Positions 1-7,413 of a stretch of 20,053 nucleotides of DNA are shown here, one piece after another. Location: the NCBI GenBank assembly GCA_031368095.1, contig JANLQX010000420.1, positions 1 through 20,053 of the forward strand, written 5' to 3'. The notes below the pieces were generated by a model. It had not been told where the DNA came from, ran no database searches, and saw nothing but the letters and a program-made list of their open reading frames with translations. Source of the DNA: JANLQX01 sp031368095 (lineage in GTDB: Bacteria; Actinomycetota; Acidimicrobiia; Acidimicrobiales; JANYDT01). Each line of letters opens with the position of its first letter. Within the stretch, counting starts at the first letter, position 1. The translations under genes and the position numbers were made by a program.

Positions 1-1577
1 AAGGTCTGATCGTTGGTGTCTCGCGACACGATCGAATAGAACGTGGCCATACGACCATCGGACTTCGGCCGCAGGATACGGCCAAGGCGCTGGGCCTCCT
101 CCTGGCGGGAGCCAAACGTGCCCGACACCTGGATAGCCACGGACGCATCGGGCAGGTCGATCGAGAAGTTCGCGACCTTCGAGACGACAAGCACCCGGAT
201 CTCGCCGGAACGGAAGGCGTCGTAGAGACGCTCGCGTTCCTTGGTCGGCGTCTTGCCGGTGATCAGCGGGGCGTCGAGAAAGGCGGCGATGGAGTCGAGT
301 TGATCGAGGAACTGTCCGATCACCAAAATGTGATCGTCCGGATGGTTGGCGATAAGTGCGGCCACGACCGACAGCTTCTGCGGCGTGGTCGACCCCACCC
401 GATAGGTCTCGTCGGGTTCGGCCGTGGCATAGCGCATTCGCTCGTCGTCGGACAGGGTGACGCGCACTTCGACGCAGCGCGCAGGCGCGATCCATCCCTG
501 CGCCTCGATGTCCCGCCACGGAGCGTCGTACCGCTTCGGACCGATCAGGGAGAAGACGTCGCGCTCACGACCGTCCTCTCGGAGCAGCGTGGCCGTGAGG
601 CCAAGGCGGCGCCGGCTCTGGATGTCGGCGGTGGCGCGGAACACGGGAGCGGGAAGCAGGTGCACTTCGTCATACACGATGAGCCCCCAGTCCTGGGAAT
701 CGAAGACCGCCATGTGTTTCTCCACGCCGTTGACCTTGGAAATGAGCACTTGATAGGTGGCGATCGTGACGGGACGGATCTCCTTCTTCTCGCCCGAGTA
801 CTCACCAATGTCCTCAGGGCGAAGCGACGTGCGGGCCAACAACTCGCGCTTCCACTGGTGCACCGACACCGTGTTGGTTACGAGGATGAGCGTGGTCGCC
901 TGCGCCTTCATCATCGCTGCCATTCCGACGATGGTTTTGCCCGCCCCACACGGCAACACGATCACACCGGAGCCACCAGCCCAGAATGCATCGGCTGCGT
1001 CCTGTTGATAGGCGCGCATAGTGAACCCGTCTTCGACCTCGTCGTCGGTCTTCAAGGTCATCGCGAAGGCGGTACCGTCGACGTATCCCGCCTGATCGTC
1101 GGCGGGCCATCCGACTTTGATGAGGGCCACTTTGAGGCGCCCGCGGTCGGCCGGTTGCAGCGCCACCAGGCCGGGTCCCACGGTCTCACCGAGCAAGGGG
1201 GCAACGGTCTTGTTGCGTCGGACCTCAGCCAGCACCGCGTCGTCGTAGGAATGCAGGACCAGCCCGAAGAGCGGATCATTCTCGATCACTAAGCGCCCGT
1301 AGCGTCCCATGGTGTCGACAACGTCGATAAGCAATGCCTGGGGCACGTCGTAGCGGGAGTAGGAGAGGAATGCGTCGATGCATTGCTCGGCGTCGTGACC
1401 GGCGGCTCGCGCGTTCCACAACGCAAGGGGCGTGACCCGATACGTGTGGACGTGTTCCGGCGCTTTCTCCAGCTCGGCGAACGGCGCAATGGCCTGCCGG
1501 CACTCCGACGCCATCTCGTGGCCCACTTCGAGCAGCAGCGTCCGGTCACTCTGCACGATCAACGGGCCACCACTCAC
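1..1577 (-). CDS. xpb: XPB/Ssl2-type DNA repair helicase (3' end cut by the window)
   Basis: Superfamily 2 3'-5' DNA helicase of the XPB family, which unwinds DNA in repair. 525 complete codons are visible and roughly 20 C-terminal residues are missing beyond the left edge. The N-terminal part (about 1-180) matches the damage-recognition region of actinobacterial XPB (QSDRTLLLEVGHE, EHVHTYRVTPLALWNARAAG). Walker A is PCGAGKT near 209-215, the DEVH box is near 303-306, motif III is LTATL, the XPB RED motif is LREDGRE near 332-338, and motif VI is QRLGRILRPK near 496-505. The GTG start at 1577 gives MSGGPLIVQSD, which fits known orthologues from memory. A TAGCGT box 8 nt upstream would allow leaderless transcription. 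In mycobacteria this gene directly follows the helicase-associated gene; here that partner is 3.3 kb away. Identity is near certain. Confidence 0.96.
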   Translation of the reverse strand, partial: MSGGPLIVQSDRTLLLEVGHEMASECRQAIAPFAELEKAPEHVHTYRVTPLALWNARAAGHDAEQCIDAFLSYSRYDVPQALLIDVVDTMGRYGRLVIENDPLFGLVLHSYDDAVLAEVRRNKTVAPLLGETVGPGLVALQPADRGRLKVALIKVGWPADDQAGYVDGTAFAMTLKTDDEVEDGFTMRAYQQDAADAFWAGGSGVIVLPCGAGKTIVGMAAMMKAQATTLILVTNTVSVHQWKRELLARTSLRPEDIGEYSGEKKEIRPVTIATYQVLISKVNGVEKHMAVFDSQDWGLIVYDEVHLLPAPVFRATADIQSRRRLGLTATLLREDGRERDVFSLIGPKRYDAPWRDIEAQGWIAPARCVEVRVTLSDDERMRYATAEPDETYRVGSTTPQKLSVVAALIANHPDDHILVIGQFLDQLDSIAAFLDAPLITGKTPTKERERLYDAFRSGEIRVLVVSKVANFSIDLPDASVAIQVSGTFGSRQEEAQRLGRILRPKSDGRMATFYSIVSRDTNDQT

Positions 1578-1585
1578 GGCCGCCA

Positions 1586-1591
1586 ACGCTA
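1586..1591 (-). promoter_or_regulatory. Candidate -10 box for leaderless xpb transcription
   Basis: TAGCGT (TAnnnT pattern) on the minus strand ends 8 nt before the GTG start at 1577. No Shine-Dalgarno sequence is visible, so a transcript starting at the GTG is plausible. I see no clear -35 element. Confidence 0.35.
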
Positions 1592-1634
1592 GGTGCCCCC
1601 GAGTGAACGCGCAGCGGTTCTCCAGGACTTGAGG

Positions 1635-2897
1635 TCACATTGCCGTCCAGAGCGCCGAAACCGGCATGCTCGTAAGGCGATCCCCCGCCGGAAGAGTCCG
1701 TTCGCCGAGATGCAGCACAACCCCCTGAACGAACCGGTCTCCCAACGTGTCTCGAAACCATCTGAGGTAACGGAAATCATCATCGTCGACGTCACGAGCG
1801 GCTTTCACCTCGATGGCCACGACACGGCCGTCGCGCGACTCGAGCACGAGATCGATCTCTCGCTTGGCCTTGTCGCGGTAGTGGTGAAGCACAGGTCGTT
1901 CATCGCTCCACGGGATGTGACGATGGACCTCGCCCGCAACAAAGGACTCGAGGATCGCTCCAGCGGCAACGCTCCCCACCCGGCCCAATGCATCCACGTC
2001 GAGACCGTGGACGTGACACGCAACTCCGGAATCGACGACGTGTAGTTTCGGACGGTGAACGACGCGTCCGGTCCCGCCAGGGGTCCAGGCCGGGATGGTG
2101 TAGTGAAAAAAAATCGACTCGAACAGTCCGATGTAGTCACGAACGGTGTCAGCGGTGAGCCCAAGATCTGATGACAGCGGGGCCACCACAAGTTCGTTGG
2201 CCGTTCGCTGACCAAGAAGGCGCAAGAGGCGGGGCAGGTCAACCACTCGGCGGGGTGTCCGAAGTTGTGCGAGGTCACGCTGGACCAACGTTGTGAGGTA
2301 GTCGCGAAACCAGTCCTCTCGATCTCGCGATGATCCGATCCGAAGCACCGCCGGGAACCCACCGATCGCGACTCGTTCGAACAACGACCGTCGATCGATC
2401 GGCGGGCAGACGAGCGAGCGGAGGTCCGGCGTGGGACCGAACAGTGCGTCGATGAACGTTGAGTTAGCCGAGGTGATCTCGGCCTGGGTCAGGGGCCAGA
2501 GCTCAATAATTCGAGCTCTTCCAGCGAGGGACTCGGTGAGCGACGGCACGGTGAGGAACCTCGACGACCCGGCAAGAACGTAACGACCATTGTCGAATCC
2601 GTGCCGATCCACGTCGGCCTTCACGGCGAGGAGGAGGGGATCTCCTCCTCGTTGCACCTCATCGATCATCAGCGGAAACGACGACTCAGCGACAAGACCC
2701 CCCGGATCGGTGCGAGCGGCACGCAGCACGTCACGGTCGTCCAAGGTGATTCGGGTCCCCCCGATGCGCTCATGGAGCAGCTCAATCAGGGTGGATTTAC
2801 CCGATTGACGGGGTCCGTTCACCACGACGACACGAAACGATTCCATCGCCCGGGTCACGAGTTCGAGGCTGTTTCGCGGAATTACGCGATGGTCCAT
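1635..2897 (-). CDS. AAA_14 / DUF4143 family ATPase
   Basis: 420-aa ATPase of the AAA_14 plus DUF4143 family; the cellular role of these proteins is poorly known. Walker A is GPRQSGKST (28-36) and Walker B is LMIDE (76-80). A sensor-like LAGSS lies near 108-112 and the family-typical GGFP near 179-182. A helical, possibly winged-helix part spans about 215-265. The C-terminal DUF4143 part carries a PD-(D/E)XK-like pattern: E317, D349, then E363-V-K365. The frame stays open upstream to 3098, but homology begins at MDHRVIPRN, so ATG 2897 is chosen; a TAATGT box lies exactly 7 nt upstream. The gene sits 57 bp upstream of xpb on the same strand. It diverges from the acyl-CoA synthetase across four tandem 22-bp repeats. 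By eye it is less GC-rich than its neighbours (an A8 run lies near 2104), which suggests transfer. Confidence 0.9.
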   Translation of the reverse strand: MDHRVIPRNSLELVTRAMESFRVVVVNGPRQSGKSTLIELLHERIGGTRITLDDRDVLRAARTDPGGLVAESSFPLMIDEVQRGGDPLLLAVKADVDRHGFDNGRYVLAGSSRFLTVPSLTESLAGRARIIELWPLTQAEITSANSTFIDALFGPTPDLRSLVCPPIDRRSLFERVAIGGFPAVLRIGSSRDREDWFRDYLTTLVQRDLAQLRTPRRVVDLPRLLRLLGQRTANELVVAPLSSDLGLTADTVRDYIGLFESIFFHYTIPAWTPGGTGRVVHRPKLHVVDSGVACHVHGLDVDALGRVGSVAAGAILESFVAGEVHRHIPWSDERPVLHHYRDKAKREIDLVLESRDGRVVAIEVKAARDVDDDDFRYLRWFRDTLGDRFVQGVVLHLGERTLPAGDRLTSMPVSALWTAM

Positions 2898-2904
2898 AGG
2901 AAGG

Positions 2905-2910
2905 ACATTA
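2905..2910 (-). promoter_or_regulatory. Candidate -10 box of the AAA_14 ATPase gene
   Basis: TAATGT on the minus strand ends 7 nt before the ATG at 2897, which fits a leaderless promoter. The first copy of the 22-bp repeats begins 5 bp upstream of it and would cover the -35 zone, so a protein bound to the repeats would probably affect this promoter. Confidence 0.4.
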
Positions 2911-2915
2911 GATGC

Positions 2916-3003
2916 AAATCGTGATTTGGCCAGATCAAAGTCGAGAAATAGCCAGAGGTAAGTCGAGAAATAGCCAGCCGGAGGTCGCGTTTTGGCTTCT
3001 CGG
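2916..3003. repeat. Four tandem 22-bp repeats between divergent genes
   Basis: Copies begin at 2916, 2938, 2960 and 2982, an exact 22-bp period (about two helical turns). The two middle copies share 18 identical starting bases. Across all four, positions A1, T4, C5, G6, G8, T12, G14 and C15 are invariant, giving a plus-strand consensus ARRTCGNGWWWTRGCCA. The first copy contains AAATC-GT-GATTT, a perfect small inverted repeat. The block fills most of the gap between the ATPase start (2897) and the acyl-CoA synthetase start (3037) and looks like an operator or iteron array. The fourth copy is the most degenerate. Confidence 0.75.
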
Positions 3004-3023
3004 CGTGGACCGGGGCGGGCTCG

Positions 3024-3029
3024 TAGAGT
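3024..3029 (+). promoter_or_regulatory. Candidate -10 box of the acyl-CoA synthetase gene
   Basis: TAGAGT ends exactly 7 nt before the ATG at 3037, and no convincing Shine-Dalgarno sequence is present. This fits leaderless transcription from the A of the ATG. No -35 element is recognisable. Confidence 0.4.
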
Positions 3030-3036
3030 GCTCGCC

Positions 3037-4707
3037 ATGAAGAGCACGATGCAGGACTTTCCGTTGACCGTCACGTCGATCCTTCGCCGGGGCGTCAATG
3101 TCTACGGCGACTCGACCATCGATACCCTTACCGGCTTCGACCCGACGACCGGTGCGCTCACGACTGCCCGCAAGACGTACCGAGACATCGGGGAGAACGC
3201 CGCCCGGCTGGCCAACGCCCTTCGCCGCCTTGGGGTGGTCGGTGATGAACGGGTCGGCACGTTTTGCTGGAACCACGGCGAGCACCTCGAGGCCTACCTC
3301 GCCATTCCGTCGATGGGCGCCGTGCTCCACACGCTCAACATCCGGTTGTTTCCCGAGCAACTCACCTACGTGGTCAACCACGCCGACGACCGGGTCATCA
3401 TCATCGACGCGTCGCTTATTGGTTTGCTGTGCAAAGTGGCGGGCACGCTCCCCAACGTGACCCACTTCCTCGTCGTCGGCGAGGGTGACCACTCGATGCT
3501 CACCGAGGCCTTCCCCGGCACCATCGCCGCCGACTACCACGAGGCGTTGGCCGCCGAAGAGCCGACGTTCGAATTCGTCGATCCCGACGAGCGCAGCGCC
3601 GCCGCCATGTGTTACACGTCCGGCACCACCGGCAATCCGAAGGGCGTTGCCTACAGTCATAGGTCCACATACCTTCATTCGCTCGCCTCGCTCGGGGCGC
3701 CGATGCTCGGTATCAACGAACACGACAAGCTGCTCGTCATCGTCCCCATGTTCCACGCCAACGCATGGGGCGCGCCCTACGCCGGCTTCCTCGGCGGCGC
3801 CGACTTCGTCTTCCCCACCCAGTTTCTCCAGGCGGCCCCACTGACTCGGCTCATCGCCGCCGAGAAGCCCACCGTCACCATGGCCGTTCCGACCATCTGG
3901 AACGACATCTGGAATCACGGCGAGACCACGGAGATCGACCTTTCGTCACTGCGAAGTGTGACCGCCGGTGGATCAGCCGTGCCCCGGGTGCTCATGCAGC
4001 GCTTCTTGGACAAGTACGGCCTGCAGATCATGCAGGGCTGGGGCATGACGGAGACGTCGCCGCTCGGCACGTTGGCCAGGCCGCACAAGAATGCCGACAG
4101 GAGCGAGGCCATGGACTTTCACGACATGGCCGGACGGGTCCTGCCCGGCGTCGAGATTCGCATCGTCACCGAGACCGACGACGGCACGGCGTCCGTTGCG
4201 CCGACCGACGGCACCACCATTGGCGAGATCGAGATTCGTGGCCCGTGGGTGACCGGGGCCTATCACCTCGACGCTACGCCGGAGAAGTTCCGCGACGGCT
4301 GGTTGCGGACCGGCGACATGGGCACCCTCGACGACCGCGCCTATCTCCGCATCACCGACCGGACCAAGGACGTGATCAAGTCCGGCGGCGAATGGGTGTC
4401 GTCGATCGACCTCGAGAACGTGATCATGGCCCACCCGGCGATCGCCGAAGCGGCCGTCATTGGGGTGCCCGACCTCAAGTGGGACGAGCGTCCCATGGCA
4501 TGTCTGGTGATTCGGGCCGGCCACACCGCCGACGACGCTCTCATCGACGACGTGAAACGCTTCCTCGGCGAGCGTGTGGCCAAGTGGTGGACACCGGAGC
4601 GCTGGACCTTCATCGACGCGGTGCCCAAGACCAGCGTCGGCAAGTTCGACAAGAAAGTCCTCCGCGCCCAACACGCCGAGGGCACCCTCACCGTCATCTC
4701 CCGCTAA
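3037..4707 (+). CDS. Medium/long-chain fatty-acyl-CoA synthetase (AlkK/FadD-like)
   Basis: 556-aa adenylate-forming enzyme that activates a fatty acid to acyl-AMP and then acyl-CoA in the cytoplasm. The AMP-binding P-loop YTSGTTGNPKG lies at 193-203. PMFHANAWG (237-245) is typical of AlkK-like medium/long-chain ligases. The A5 motif GWGMTETSP is at 334-342, the TGD motif LRTGDMG at 423-429, the hinge DRTKDVIKSGGEW at 441-453, and the A10 motif KTSVGKFDKK at 531-540 with catalytic Lys536. The reading frame extends upstream to 2992, but that part overlaps the repeat array and does not look like the family. ATG 3037 is preferred because a TAGAGT box lies 7 nt upstream; ATG 3049 is also possible. 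The exact chain-length preference cannot be read from the sequence. Confidence 0.93.
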   Translation: MKSTMQDFPLTVTSILRRGVNVYGDSTIDTLTGFDPTTGALTTARKTYRDIGENAARLANALRRLGVVGDERVGTFCWNHGEHLEAYLAIPSMGAVLHTLNIRLFPEQLTYVVNHADDRVIIIDASLIGLLCKVAGTLPNVTHFLVVGEGDHSMLTEAFPGTIAADYHEALAAEEPTFEFVDPDERSAAAMCYTSGTTGNPKGVAYSHRSTYLHSLASLGAPMLGINEHDKLLVIVPMFHANAWGAPYAGFLGGADFVFPTQFLQAAPLTRLIAAEKPTVTMAVPTIWNDIWNHGETTEIDLSSLRSVTAGGSAVPRVLMQRFLDKYGLQIMQGWGMTETSPLGTLARPHKNADRSEAMDFHDMAGRVLPGVEIRIVTETDDGTASVAPTDGTTIGEIEIRGPWVTGAYHLDATPEKFRDGWLRTGDMGTLDDRAYLRITDRTKDVIKSGGEWVSSIDLENVIMAHPAIAEAAVIGVPDLKWDERPMACLVIRAGHTADDALIDDVKRFLGERVAKWWTPERWTFIDAVPKTSVGKFDKKVLRAQHAEGTLTVISR

Positions 4708-4732
4708 CCCCCAGCGCCGAACCACCGCCGCC

Positions 4733-4825
4733 GCGAGAGAGGTTGCCCCCACAAATGTGGGTCGGTTACCTCGAAGCGACGCTTCGAGGTAACGCGCCCA
4801 CGTATACGGGGGCAACCTCTCTCGC
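4733..4825. repeat. 93-bp near-perfect palindrome between convergent genes
   Basis: The outer arms are perfect over 18 bp (GCGAGAGAGGTTGCCCCC at 4733-4750 against its complement at 4808-4825). The inner arms are perfect over 14 bp (4765-4778 and 4780-4793) with a single base at the centre. The 14-bp segments between them pair only partly. The element lies 25 bp after the acyl-CoA synthetase stop and 51 bp before the 722-aa gene's stop. It could be a bidirectional terminator, although no T-run follows and it is far larger than usual. It could also be a mobile palindromic repeat (REP/MITE-like). No second copy was seen in this window. Confidence 0.85.
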
Positions 4826-4876
4826 ATCGCGGGCGAGCCGCCCGTGCCGTCATCGAGCCGATTCCTGGCGGAGCGG

Positions 4877-7045
4877 CTAACCCGCAGCGCGGAGGCGGCG
4901 TACGAGCGCAGCTACTCGGTCCGGGACCTCCGACGCGGCCGGACCCGAGTTTGGGCCTGACGACCCGGCGCCCGACCAGATCGCTCGGGCCGCCGCGTCC
5001 TCCCGGGCACGGGGCCGTCCAAGGGCGAACGGGGAGCGGACGGTGGCGGGTTGGCGGATCACGACCTCACCCTGACCGTCCTCCTGCACCGGCAGAAACC
5101 CGGCGTCTCGCAGAGCCACGATGAGCTTGACCGGCGTGAGCGTGGACACCGCCACCGTCGGGGCGATCACCCGCAACTTCGCCTTGGCCGCCTTCTTCGT
5201 GCGAACCACCTGCTGCAGGAGCGCAGGATCGTCACACCGCACGAACGATGCCGCAGGTCCCACCCGCAACGTTCCGTGCCGACGCGCCACGTCTTCGATC
5301 AGGTACCCGAGCGACTGGGGGACGGACGGCCGGGCGTGATCGGTCAGGAATCCCACGATCTCGGCCGTGGTCCGGCCCAGGTCGAAGGCCCGCCGCAGCG
5401 ACGTTTCGGTGATCCGATACACCGTGGCGGCTCCCGACGACGAAAGTTCGCCGATCAGCGCCAACTCCGAGGCCACTGCGCCGTCGAGTTCCGGCGGGGC
5501 GATGGCGGTGGCATCGCCTTGGATCGTGAACGTCGACACGACCGTCGGGAACACCGATTCCGCGGCGGACATGATTTCGTCGTCGTCACCGAGCAGTGCG
5601 GCCCGTCCCAACGCCGACAGCGAGCCGTTACGAAGCAGCCCGAGGATCGTCATCTCGGCCAGCAACTCGGCGGTGTATTCGACCGGGTCGCCGACGCTCG
5701 CCCACCGTCCCGGGCCATGCCAGTGCGCTCGCCTGGCCACATCGTCGGCGATGGGTATCCCGTCGACCTCGACCGACGACAACGCCTCAACCACGCGTAC
5801 CCGGCGCCACACCTCGTCGATATCGGAGTAGTACGACGGCGACAGCGGCGCGTCGACCTTCGACGAACGCAATCCGAGCACCACTCGGGAGACGGGCACG
5901 GCACTGAACTGCCAGGACCGCACCACCAACAGCCATCGCTCCAGCGGCGGCGAGGCCAACCATTCGTCGAACGCCGGTGTTGGACCAACGCGTTCGGTGA
6001 ACGGGTCAGCCAGCAAGAGGCCAGCGAGCCCGGCGACCTCCAGCAACCGGGCGGTCGAGGCCTCGTCGAAGCCAAGCGTCTTGGCCGCGGACCGCAGATC
6101 CTTGACCGGCACACCACCCGACTTGAGCGACGCCACCGTCTCCTGCGCCCAGGTGGAACCGATCCGACGGATCGTGTCGATCACCGCGAGGGGATTGAGT
6201 TCGACGATCCCGGCCCGACGAGTGGACAGGTCGACGCCCTCGCGCACTCCGACCGCCGGTGCCGTCGTCGAAAAAGCCCGCAGCACCGAACCCCCGCGGA
6301 GGGCGACGGCGATCTCGCGTGGAATCACCGCCGCCTCCGACCCGAACGGGATCAGAAGCGCGTGCGAGAGGAGCCAACCGATGTCGTCGTCGACCGCACG
6401 TCGTGACCACGGGCGAAGGTCCACGTCGATCACGCATCCGGCGTCGTGAATGGCGACGAGGGCCGATACCGCGCCGCCGGGCGCTCGTTCGAGGAGGGTG
6501 CTGAACCACTCCGGCGACGTGATGTGGGCCACGATGTCGCCGATCTGTCCGACCTTGGCCAACACCTGCGGTTCGAGGCCAAGGTTGGTCACCAGCACCC
6601 GAAGATCGGCGACGCTGTAGCGATCGAGCAGGTGCGACAGCGTGCCGCGAAGATCGAACGGGCTGGTGATGACCCGTCGCATGGACGGTGTCAACGAATA
6701 CAGGACCGATCCGCCGTCGACGATCTGGGTGGCCACGCACAGTCCGAGAACTCGGGCCCGGTCGAGGGCCGAAGCAATGACGCTGACGGGAGGTTGCTCG
6801 AAGGCCAGTGCGGCGATGTCGATGGCCGACGACGGCTCGCCGAGCAGCGACAGCGCGTCGAGAACTTGGCGCTGCACGCCGTCGAGTGCGGCGAGCGCGG
6901 CGACCACGGAATACGGGGCACTGGCCCGACTGGCAAGGTCATTGATCGACGCCGGTGCCGGGTCGGCAAGCTCCGGGCGAGCCACCAGCAGGGCGGCAAG
7001 TTCGTCGTCGCTCAACCGACGTAGCGAATCGCCCAGACCAGTCAC
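4877..7045 (-). CDS. Helicase-associated protein, Helicase_C_3 domain (Rv0862c-like)
   Basis: 722-aa cytoplasmic protein of the actinobacterial family usually encoded immediately upstream of xpb (Rv0862c in M. tuberculosis). It has no helicase motifs itself. The N-terminal 480 residues are helical, beginning SLRRLSDDELAALLVARPEL, with repeated winged-helix-like segments. Residues about 500-620 match the XPB/Ssl2 N-terminal-like domain (FTIQGDATAIAPPEL, YRITETSLRRAFDLG). The last 50 residues are low complexity. It is thought to act as a partner of XPB, but its biochemical role is unknown to me. GTG 7045 is chosen because it yields the family-like N-terminus and a TAACCT box lies 8 nt upstream. 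Its start is only 17 bp from the remnant antitoxin frame on the other strand, and xpb is not adjacent. Confidence 0.88.
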   Translation of the reverse strand: MTGLGDSLRRLSDDELAALLVARPELADPAPASINDLASRASAPYSVVAALAALDGVQRQVLDALSLLGEPSSAIDIAALAFEQPPVSVIASALDRARVLGLCVATQIVDGGSVLYSLTPSMRRVITSPFDLRGTLSHLLDRYSVADLRVLVTNLGLEPQVLAKVGQIGDIVAHITSPEWFSTLLERAPGGAVSALVAIHDAGCVIDVDLRPWSRRAVDDDIGWLLSHALLIPFGSEAAVIPREIAVALRGGSVLRAFSTTAPAVGVREGVDLSTRRAGIVELNPLAVIDTIRRIGSTWAQETVASLKSGGVPVKDLRSAAKTLGFDEASTARLLEVAGLAGLLLADPFTERVGPTPAFDEWLASPPLERWLLVVRSWQFSAVPVSRVVLGLRSSKVDAPLSPSYYSDIDEVWRRVRVVEALSSVEVDGIPIADDVARRAHWHGPGRWASVGDPVEYTAELLAEMTILGLLRNGSLSALGRAALLGDDDEIMSAAESVFPTVVSTFTIQGDATAIAPPELDGAVASELALIGELSSSGAATVYRITETSLRRAFDLGRTTAEIVGFLTDHARPSVPQSLGYLIEDVARRHGTLRVGPAASFVRCDDPALLQQVVRTKKAAKAKLRVIAPTVAVSTLTPVKLIVALRDAGFLPVQEDGQGEVVIRQPATVRSPFALGRPRAREDAAARAIWSGAGSSGPNSGPAASEVPDRVAALVRRLRAAG

Positions 7046-7053
7046 GGACGTTG

Positions 7054-7059
7054 AGGTTA
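7054..7059 (-). promoter_or_regulatory. Candidate -10 box of the helicase-associated gene
   Basis: TAACCT on the minus strand ends 8 nt before the GTG start at 7045. It matches the spacing seen at the other starts in this part of the window and would give a leaderless transcript. No -35 element or Shine-Dalgarno sequence is visible. Confidence 0.3.
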
Positions 7060-7062
7060 GAG

Positions 7063-7200
7063 GTGCCCGCTAACGAACTACTGCGCTGGAAGTTAACAAC
7101 GATTGAGGAATTGTTTGAGCGGGTGAGCTACCGGTCCGGGGGCACCGTCCCGCTGAAAGCGGCAGTCCGCGCCGTGCGAGCGGATCGCGATGCCCGTTGA
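7063..7200 (+). pseudogene. Remnant of a FitA-type antitoxin (C-terminal half only)
   Basis: The frame encodes about 45 residues, MPANELLRWKL followed by TTIEELFERV and GGTVPLKAAVRAVRADRDAR. The latter segments match the toxin-binding C-terminal half of FitA-like antitoxins. The N-terminal ribbon-helix-helix DNA-binding half, which should precede them, is absent. The sequence immediately upstream is the start region of the divergent helicase-associated gene, so the break lies close to 7063-7090. The stop codon overlaps the toxin start (TTGA at 7197-7200), as in intact pairs. It may be untranslated or yield a peptide with no DNA-binding ability. Confidence 0.6.
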
Positions 7201-7398
7201 TCGTCGTCGATTCGAGCGTGCTCATCTGTGCCCTCCCCGACGACGGTCGAGACGGCGCGGAGGTTCGGACTCGCCTTCTTGGTGAGCGCCTTGTCGCGCC
7301 CGAGGCCATTGATCTCGAGGTGGCTTCTGCCCTGCGTCGGCTCTGCGCGACGAAAACGAATGCCGTGCGAGGTCGAACTCTTCCGGGTCGGGCGCTAA
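7197..7398 (+). pseudogene. Remnant of a VapC/FitB PIN-domain toxin with internal deletion
   Basis: The N-terminal 50 residues (MIVVDSSVLICALPDDGRDG, then LLGERLVAPEAIDLEVASALRRL) are a clear PIN-domain ribonuclease start with the first acidic residue (D5) and the DLEVA glutamate. After about 7350 homology stops in this frame. In the next frame, MPCEVELFRVGR followed by TAA at 7396-7398 looks like the normal C-terminus of such toxins. About 70 residues carrying the remaining acidic catalytic residues are therefore missing and the ends are out of frame. The original frame runs on to 7466 into the 3' end of the GtrA gene. The product cannot be an active nuclease. Confidence 0.7.
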
Positions 7399-7413
7399 CG
7401 CGAAAACAGCCGA

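Noticed and set aside
300..1292. Long plus-strand open frame of 330 codons
   Set aside because: It lies antisense to xpb, whose helicase motifs are unmistakable. High GC content keeps the opposite strand open, and the translation resembles no protein family.
2916..3003. The tandem repeats as a CRISPR array
   Set aside because: The 22-bp units are directly adjacent with no unique spacers, and there are no cas genes.
2898..3098. Upstream extension of the AAA_14 ATPase frame
   Set aside because: The extra 67 codons run through the tandem repeats and into the divergent gene, with no homology; the start at 2897 fits the family.
3973..4827. Minus-strand open frame of 284 codons
   Set aside because: It is antisense to the acyl-CoA synthetase and runs through the palindrome; composition is typical of a shadow frame.
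5051..6406. Plus-strand open frame of 451 codons
   Set aside because: It is antisense to the helicase-associated gene and rich in Arg, His and Gln, as expected for a reverse-complement shadow.
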